A stretch of DNA of 64,000 nucleotides from Fremontodendron californicum (Eukaryota; Streptophyta; Magnoliopsida; Malvales; Malvaceae): NCBI GenBank assembly GCA_030761205.1, contig JAULJL010000027.1:7817001-7881000 (forward strand), in the 5' to 3' direction. Below are positions 57,883-64,000 of this stretch, piece after piece. Each line of letters starts with the position of its first letter. Positions within the stretch are counted from its first letter, which is position 1. A program made the translations under genes and the position numbers. The notes under the pieces are model-generated. The model saw nothing but the letters and a program-made list of their open reading frames with translations. It did not search any database and was not told the origin of the DNA.

Positions 57883-59408
57883 CTGTTCCAAACACGGTTA
57901 AATAAGGGTTATCAAAAAGGGAAATTTCTTTGATAACCACAAAGAAGATCTTACCGAATCAGATGATGATCATATATTTACCAACTGAAACCCAGAAATT
58001 GTTATAAACCCTAATATTTTGTTTTTTTATCTACCAATTTAAGGTTTCAGTTCTTGGATGATGACTGTCAGAGGTTCGATCAATCCTTAGCCAAGAACAA
58101 AATCTTAAAATTTTGACTTTCAATTCAGCGAATGATTTTTTAAGAGAATCGATTTTTGTTTTTCAATTTCAAACGAAATTTGTTTTTGTTAGAAACCCTA
58201 ACAAAACGCCCAAATTATAATCCTTTATTTCAGTTTTTTTGTTATATTATTTTTTATTTTTTATTTTTTTTTAATAATGTATAAAAGAAAAATATGTCGT
58301 TTTAAAAAAAAAAATAATGACGTGATTTTATTGATCACGTGAAAGCATTTAATTGGATATCATAAATTTTTTTTTAGACATCAAATGTACCAAATTGATA
58401 AATTTTTTAAATATCATACGGATAAAAAAATTTAAAATACATGAGCCATGAGTATTTAACCCTTTCTTCAAATACCATTTTTCCCTTCTAATTTTACAAC
58501 TTCTACATTCTAACGCTCAAGCTTTCAGTTTATATGAAATAAATCCTTTCATCAACTTAACCATTAATATTGTCCTTAGCTTGTTAGCTTAGTTATGAGT
58601 TATGACCGGAGTTATCGATACCGTATCAGTATCGGTTGTACTGGTTGATATATATAGTTTTTAAAGTAAATCTAAACGGTATCAGTATCGTTTCGTTCTA
58701 GTTTTGGTATCGGCCCGTATTGGTAGTACCGACCTGAACCGGTCTGTATCGATCAGTACCGATACGTATCGGTCCGTATCAGTTGGTACAAGATTTTGAT
58801 TTTTTTTTTAATTTAAAAATTCACATATTTGAATTTTTAAACCAATTTTAATATTTTTTGTATCATGATATTTTTATTTTTTTCATAATTATATTTAAAA
58901 TATATATGTTCATTAAATTAGGTTATTAGACATAATTAATAATAATTTACTATATTTTTTTAATATTTATTTTACCTATTTGATGTTTAAAAATTTTAGA
59001 TATTAAATATTTAAAATTTATATTTGTATAAAAACATATATATGCATGTAATGAATGTATATTTGCATATGTATATAATATATATTTTATTAAAAAACTT
59101 GAAAATAAACTATACATATAGATATATGAAAAAATATTTAAAAAATATCGGTAAACTCGAAACGGTACGCCGAAACACATCGATATCGATATGTACCAGT
59201 ACCAGAACAAAAACGATACGCTCATCGATACTGTACTGACTACATTGGTTATGACATATGTAATGTTTGCATTTTTATGCACACTGTTAGTTGAAAAGTT
59301 AATGATTAAATTAATGACTAATTAAGGATATGAACAAATTAATCTATTGTATTGATGAACTATTTAAATTAATTTAACTGAATGAATTTATATTAATATT
59401 TTATATAT

Positions 59409-59799
59409 GAAGATTGATTCATTTATATTAATGTAAAATTAAATCAATTTTATACATTTTTATAATTTTTTATACGATTTATATTTGTTTAATCTTAGCA
59501 TTGTATTTCATGTTGTATTCACGAAGATCATGCACGTCGAATTTCAAGTAAATTAAAAATATCTAACTATTTGTTCGATGTAAAAAAAAAATCAACCGTT
59601 AAATTAATATTGAAAAAGACAATATTCTCGATCGATATGATAGAGATATCGGATCGATTCAAAACTTTACATGCACGACGAATACATTTATATTGTTAAA
59701 TCCAACGGTCGGTTTGTTAAAATATAAATCGTTTAACAAGTTATGAAAGTATATAAAACTAATTTAGCTTTACACTAATATAAGTGGATCACTCCTCTT
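59409..59799. mobile_element. Fold-back MITE, family M2 copy 2
   Basis: Aligns along its length with 31940-32339, including TCATGCACGTCGA, CTCGATCGATATGATAGAGA, ACATGCACGACGA and TCCAACGGTCGGTTTGTTAA. Ends are mirrored but more eroded than in copy 1. Confidence 0.8.
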
Positions 59800-60117
59800 T
59801 ATATATACTTTATTATATGAATATTAAATAATTATATATAATAGATTATATTTATGAATAAATTATAATATTTTTATAATATTAAATTAAAAATAATTAA
59901 TAAAAGCGGGATGAAGCAGGTGGAACTATTATAGATGTAACTGACATACATAAAGATGAAATAATTATAATATTTCAACATTTATATAAGAGCATAAAGA
60001 TGGATAAAACAATATCGTCCTCACTCCGTTCCATTGACATCCCTAATGTTTTGTTGGTCCAAAGTTGTCAAATAAAAATTGTCGACATGGTCACTTTAGT
60101 TGAAGAGCTGAATTCGA

Positions 60118-60119
<2 letters not shown>

Positions 60120-60160
<41 letters not shown>
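60120..60160. repeat. (TA)n microsatellite
   Basis: About 20 uninterrupted TA units; a shorter one is at 62265-62285 inside the first intron of the NBS-LRR gene. Confidence 0.95.
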
Positions 60161-60162
<2 letters not shown>

Positions 60163-61976
60163 ATTAATCAGGATTAAATTTTTTTAAGTTATTTCATATC
60201 TATACTATATATAAATTTTTTATTGAATTAATATTATTAGTCAAGTTACATCAATTCAATTAAAGAATTGGCAAAAAAATCAAATTATTAAATAAAAATA
60301 GTATATATTAATATGGTATATTAGTAATTTAAATTAAAGAAAAACTACTTTACCTACTTTTTTCCATTAAAAAAATCAACTTATGTAATTAAATAACTTC
60401 TATTTTCTTTCATTTTTTTTATAAAAAAATTACTTATTTTTTATCACCTAGTGCCATAATATAGTTAAATAATAATAATATATACTAATTATAAAATCTT
60501 TGACTAAATTGGTGTTACGATTCAAGTGACATCAACTTAATTAAGATTATTACATAAAAGAAAAATTAAATTTATAATAATAAAATGAAATTAGAGTATT
60601 TAAGTTTTTTTAATTTTAAAAAATAACAATCCACTAAAAAAAACTACACACTTTTTTTAATATTTTTATTTTAAAAAAAAATAACTACTTACTAAAAATT
60701 TACTTATCTATTTTTTTAATTTATTATTTTTTTGAAATACAATATTTTTTTATAACACATTTTTTCACGTCTCATTTTGACCCGTTCGTGTGTTTGTGTA
60801 TATTTTGACCCGTTCATATGTTTGTGTAGTGTTCATGTTATTTTTCGTGTTGTGTTTTAATTTTTTTTTTATGTTGTATTCGTATCGTGTCTCAATTCAT
60901 TCCTATTTTGCATAATTTGTAATTGCGATTCAATTTAGAAAAATAATTGTATTCGTATTGTGTCTCAATTCATGACATATTTTGCATAATTTGATATAGT
61001 GATTCAATTTTAAAGAAAAAATTGTGTTCATATTATTTTTTTTGTGTATTTACACGTTAATAATTCGTTTTATATAGATTTTGACACGTTCGTGTATTCG
61101 TGTCATGTTTATGTTATTTTTTGTGTCTTGTTGTATTTTAATTATTTTTCATGTTGTGTTATGTCGCATCTTAATTCATTTCATATTCTGCATAATTTAT
61201 CATAATATTTGTGTCGTATCTCAATTCATATCATATTTTACATAATTTATCATAATAATTTAATTTTAACTTTAAATTTATTTACTTACGATATTAAAAT
61301 ATAAAAAATTATTTAATATAATACAACTTATATTTATATATGATTATTAAATTTTAATCAAAATTTTATAAATATTAACAAAATCTTCTAACGAAACGGA
61401 GGAAAAATTTTGATTATTTTTTAAATATTAAAAATTTTAAAAATTTAAATTTAATTTTTATGTAATTTTTTAATTAAATTAGTATTACTTAAGTCATGAA
61501 TCATCATAATTTATATATAGAATAGATAATATCTGAGATTTTCCAAAAACAAGCAGCGTAGCCCCAAGAAATTGATTACTACTATATTCTAAGAAACTAG
61601 AAACTTCTAGAAAAAGTAAAAAGATTTCTGCTCTTTCTTTATTCGGAGAGGCGTTATCCTTGCTTTGCTGCGGTGTGCCGGTGCTTTAATGCTTCATCAT
61701 CAAGGATTTTAATTTTCAATATCTTTTTGTTGAAGACTAATTTATTTATAGAACTTTGCGTGCATAAATAGCAGAAACCAAAAAAGGAATAAAGTTGCGA
61801 ATCCCAAATTCCCAGTTATACCTTCACAAGGAAACAATAACCCCAATTAATTCCTACCTTCACGAGCAAGGGCAAGCCCACAGTTTTTTTTTTTTTTTGG
61901 GTTTTTTCTCCTTATAAAACAGTTTGAAGCGGACTCTGGGTTGGTACTTTTTTTTAATCAGTCTGAAGAAAAAGCA

Positions 61977-64000
61977 ATGGCGAAATCAATTGTTTCAGCC
62001 GTTTTAGAGAAGTTGGGTTCTTTGTTAATGATACCCGAAGAGATAAAACATAACGTTGGGTTGGCCCTGGCTCTTGATCAAGAAATCGGAAAAGTGACTG
62101 CCTATTTTCAGGATGTCCAATCTGTTCTTCAAGATGCAGAATCGAAACAGGTACGAGTTGCCGCACCCCTCTAATAATCTTATTATTTATGGAGTAGTCT
62201 TTGTTTGTTTATTTATTTATATATGGAGTTCGGATCCTCAATTTTGTCAAACATGGGCCCTATATATATATATATATATATATATACTTTTCCTCTCAAA
62301 ATGGAATTAGAGGAACATATAAATATATGTAAATAATAATTATTATAACTTAAATTAAAAAGAAAAAGGTTTGATTTTGAAATCTAATTCCGGTACCTTC
62401 CTCGAAAAAGCACTTGAGTTGCATTAACACATGACGTAAGATAATCTTTTTTAGGAGGTTGAGTCTGGGAACATTAAATTTGCTTTTTTAAATCTTTTGG
62501 TTTAAATGAAAAAAAATAAGAATTATTGAATTTGAAATCCTGTGTTCGGTTAAATCTTGGGTTTGAAATTCAAGATTTTAAACTATTAGTGTTAGATTTG
62601 AGATCACAGTGAACTTTAAGCGGGTTTAGTTGAATGTTTAAGTACGTAGATAGTCGAATTCTATGTTACTCGGACTCAGGTGTGAGTGTCGGATATGGAT
62701 ATGTGTCTGACACGGATATGTTCAATTTTTTCTAAGTTTTTCCATCTATTTGGAGGATCGTACCTCCATACCCATGTCCGAATATGTGTTGGATACGTAT
62801 ACTTTAGGAAAAATGAAAAGTCAGAGTAACATAAGTCGAACTCAATTCCTTGTGTCAAGTTGGACAGTTTCAGACTGAAGCTATTGGACTTCAAAAAATT
62901 GCTCATGGAATGTGTACTTGGATTGCTAATACATTTGTTTTACGTTGCCCCTCTTTCAGTAAATCTTATCTTTGCCTTCAACAGGTAAAGGATGCCAATG
63001 TGAGAAATTGGTTAAAGAAACTCAAAGATGTAGCCTATGACGTTGATGATGTGTTGGATGAGTGGAATACTGCAAAACTCAAATCACAACTTGAGAAAGA
63101 ACTAAAAGAAGTCGAAAATTTTCCCTTGCTGAAGAAGATACGCTATTCTATCTCTTCTTTTACCTCTCAAAGTATGCTATACTATAATATTGCTTCGAAG
63201 ATAATAGATGTGAATGAACAACTTGATTGTATAGCTATTGAAAAAGATAGGTATAAGATTGGGTTAGGGAAGGGAGTTGAAGAACCCGAAAGGCAAATAA
63301 CTGCCTCTTTCATAGATGAAGAAGAGGTTTACGGAAGGTGTCAAGAGACAACAATTATAGTGAACATGTTGGTGGGGGAGAATAGTAATGGAGGAGGGTC
63401 GAGGCTCCATGTCATCTCTATAGTAGGGATGGGAGGACTCGGAAAAACGACACTTGCTCAACTGGTTTACAATCACAGTGATGTTGAATGTCATTTTGAC
63501 AAGAGAATATGGATATGCGTCTCAGACCCTTTTGATGAGATAAGGATTGCCAAAGAGATCCTTGAAGCATTTAAAGGTGAAACTCCCAATTTAGTTGGAA
63601 AGGATAACATTTTGCAGCAAATACATAGCCATGTTTTAGGGAAGAAAATACTCCTTGTGTTGGATGATGTGTGGACTGAAGATGCAACAAAATGGGAGCA
63701 ATTGAAAAATTCCCTCAAGTATTGCTCTCTAGGGAGTAGAATTTTGATAACCACTCGTAAGGAAAAAGTTGCTATAATTATGGGAACAACAACAGCAAAC
63801 TTATTTCCGTTACATATTTTGTCTCAAGAAGAATGTTGGTCATTACTTAGCCATAGAGCATTCTATGGGAGGACAAGAGAGGAGAGTGAAAATTTAGAAG
63901 ATATCGGCTGGAAAATTGCAGAAAAGTGCCAGGGCTTGCCCCTTGCTGCAAAGATTCTAGGCGGTCTGCTGCGGTTCAAGAGAACTAGAGAACAATGGCA
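61977..64000 (+). CDS. CC-NBS-LRR disease-resistance protein (RGA-like), 5' part; runs off the window
   Basis: Exon 1 61977-62150 (58 codons, MAKSIVSAVLEKLGSLL to LQDAESKQ, donor GTACGA) joins in phase to exon 2 from 62985 (acceptor TTCAACAG). The N-terminal Rx-type coiled coil includes VRNWLKKLKDVAYDVDDVLDEW, containing the EDVID-like motif. The NB-ARC domain follows: P-loop GMGGLGKTT (about 63427), RNBS-A FDKRIWICVS, kinase-2 LLVLDDVW (63655), RNBS-B GSRILITTR (63733), RNBS-C and GLPL CQGLPLAAK (63930). The frame is open to the edge, so the MHD motif and LRRs lie outside. Trp after LLVLDD marks the non-TIR class. Intracellular NLRs of this kind detect pathogen effectors. The 834-bp intron holds MITE M1 copy D. 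Confidence 0.93.
62661..62834 (+). mobile_element. hAT-like MITE, family M1 copy D
   Basis: 174 bp, CTATGTTACTCGG to AGAGTAACATAA, flanked by GTCGAATT and GTCGAACT (7 of 8 identical). It lies in the first intron of the NBS-LRR gene. Confidence 0.85.

Larger units (their letters stand above)
57883..61976. other. AT-rich intergenic stretch upstream of the resistance gene
   Basis: It contains a block dense in CGGTATCGGTA-type words (58600-58795 and 59150-59245, possibly the two ends of one roughly 640-bp transposon, each next to GTTATGAC), the M2 fold-back copy (59409-59799), a (TA)n run (60120-60160), and repeats of CGTGTTGTGTTTTAATT / TTTTGACACGTTCGTG (60770-61200). Promoter and leader of the NBS-LRR gene should lie in the last 300 bp. 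No gene seen. Confidence 0.5.

Overview
The window is nuclear DNA of a eudicot plant. It has AT-rich intergenic DNA, spliced genes with GT/AG introns, plant-specific families (PDX1.2, BAC2, S-locus-like receptor kinase, CC-NBS-LRR) and dense nested retrotransposons. The receptor kinase and NBS-LRR types suggest a woody dicot; the species cannot be named from this sequence.

Layout. 1-3665: remnant of a Ty1/copia gag on the minus strand beside AT-rich spacer. 3666-15141: a decayed L1-like LINE (minus strand) split cleanly by a young Ty3/gypsy LTR retrotransposon at 5311-14475. 15142-19078: AT-rich DNA with an orphan ABI3-type B3 exon. 19079-22320: the pseudoenzyme gene PDX1.2 and a decayed second copy. 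22458-22640: a SINE. 23099-26091: mitochondrial carrier BAC2 (minus). 31186-33422: a small acidic-tailed protein gene. 34748-35666: TMA7 (minus). 37288-38197: a probable Helitron. 38803-41726: a receptor kinase whose lectin part is deleted. 42993-46300: a 3.3-kb solo LTR with repeated stem-loops. 48480-49650: another solo LTR. 50168-55847: a near full-length LINE (minus). 55954-56408: a small Copia-type LTR. 57510-57882: a CCCH zinc-finger gene fragment. 61977 to the right edge: the 5' part of a CC-NBS-LRR resistance gene.

The most unusual object is the LTR retrotransposon at 5311-14475. Its two 1493-bp LTRs show only two differences, and it has a 5-bp target duplication (ACCTT), a tRNA-Asp primer site and a polypurine tract, so it moved recently. 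It keeps gag and protease, but reverse transcriptase, RNase H and the integrase core are missing, and protease is fused in frame to the integrase C-terminus. It carries two open cargo genes in sense orientation. One is a 178-aa protein whose basic-plus-cysteine layout resembles the nucleic-acid-binding proteins of some plant RNA viruses; it is wedged inside the integrase tail. The other is an intronless 215-aa LOG-type cytokinin-activating enzyme with its catalytic motifs intact. A non-autonomous retroelement carrying a cytokinin-activation gene and a virus-like nucleic-acid-binding gene is the main candidate for an undescribed system here.

The ordinary host genes (PDX1.2, BAC2, TMA7, the small acidic protein, the NBS-LRR gene) are functionally unrelated neighbours; there are no operons. 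PDX1.2 has a perfect five-unit heat-shock element just ahead of its start, matching the heat-induced behaviour known for this family.
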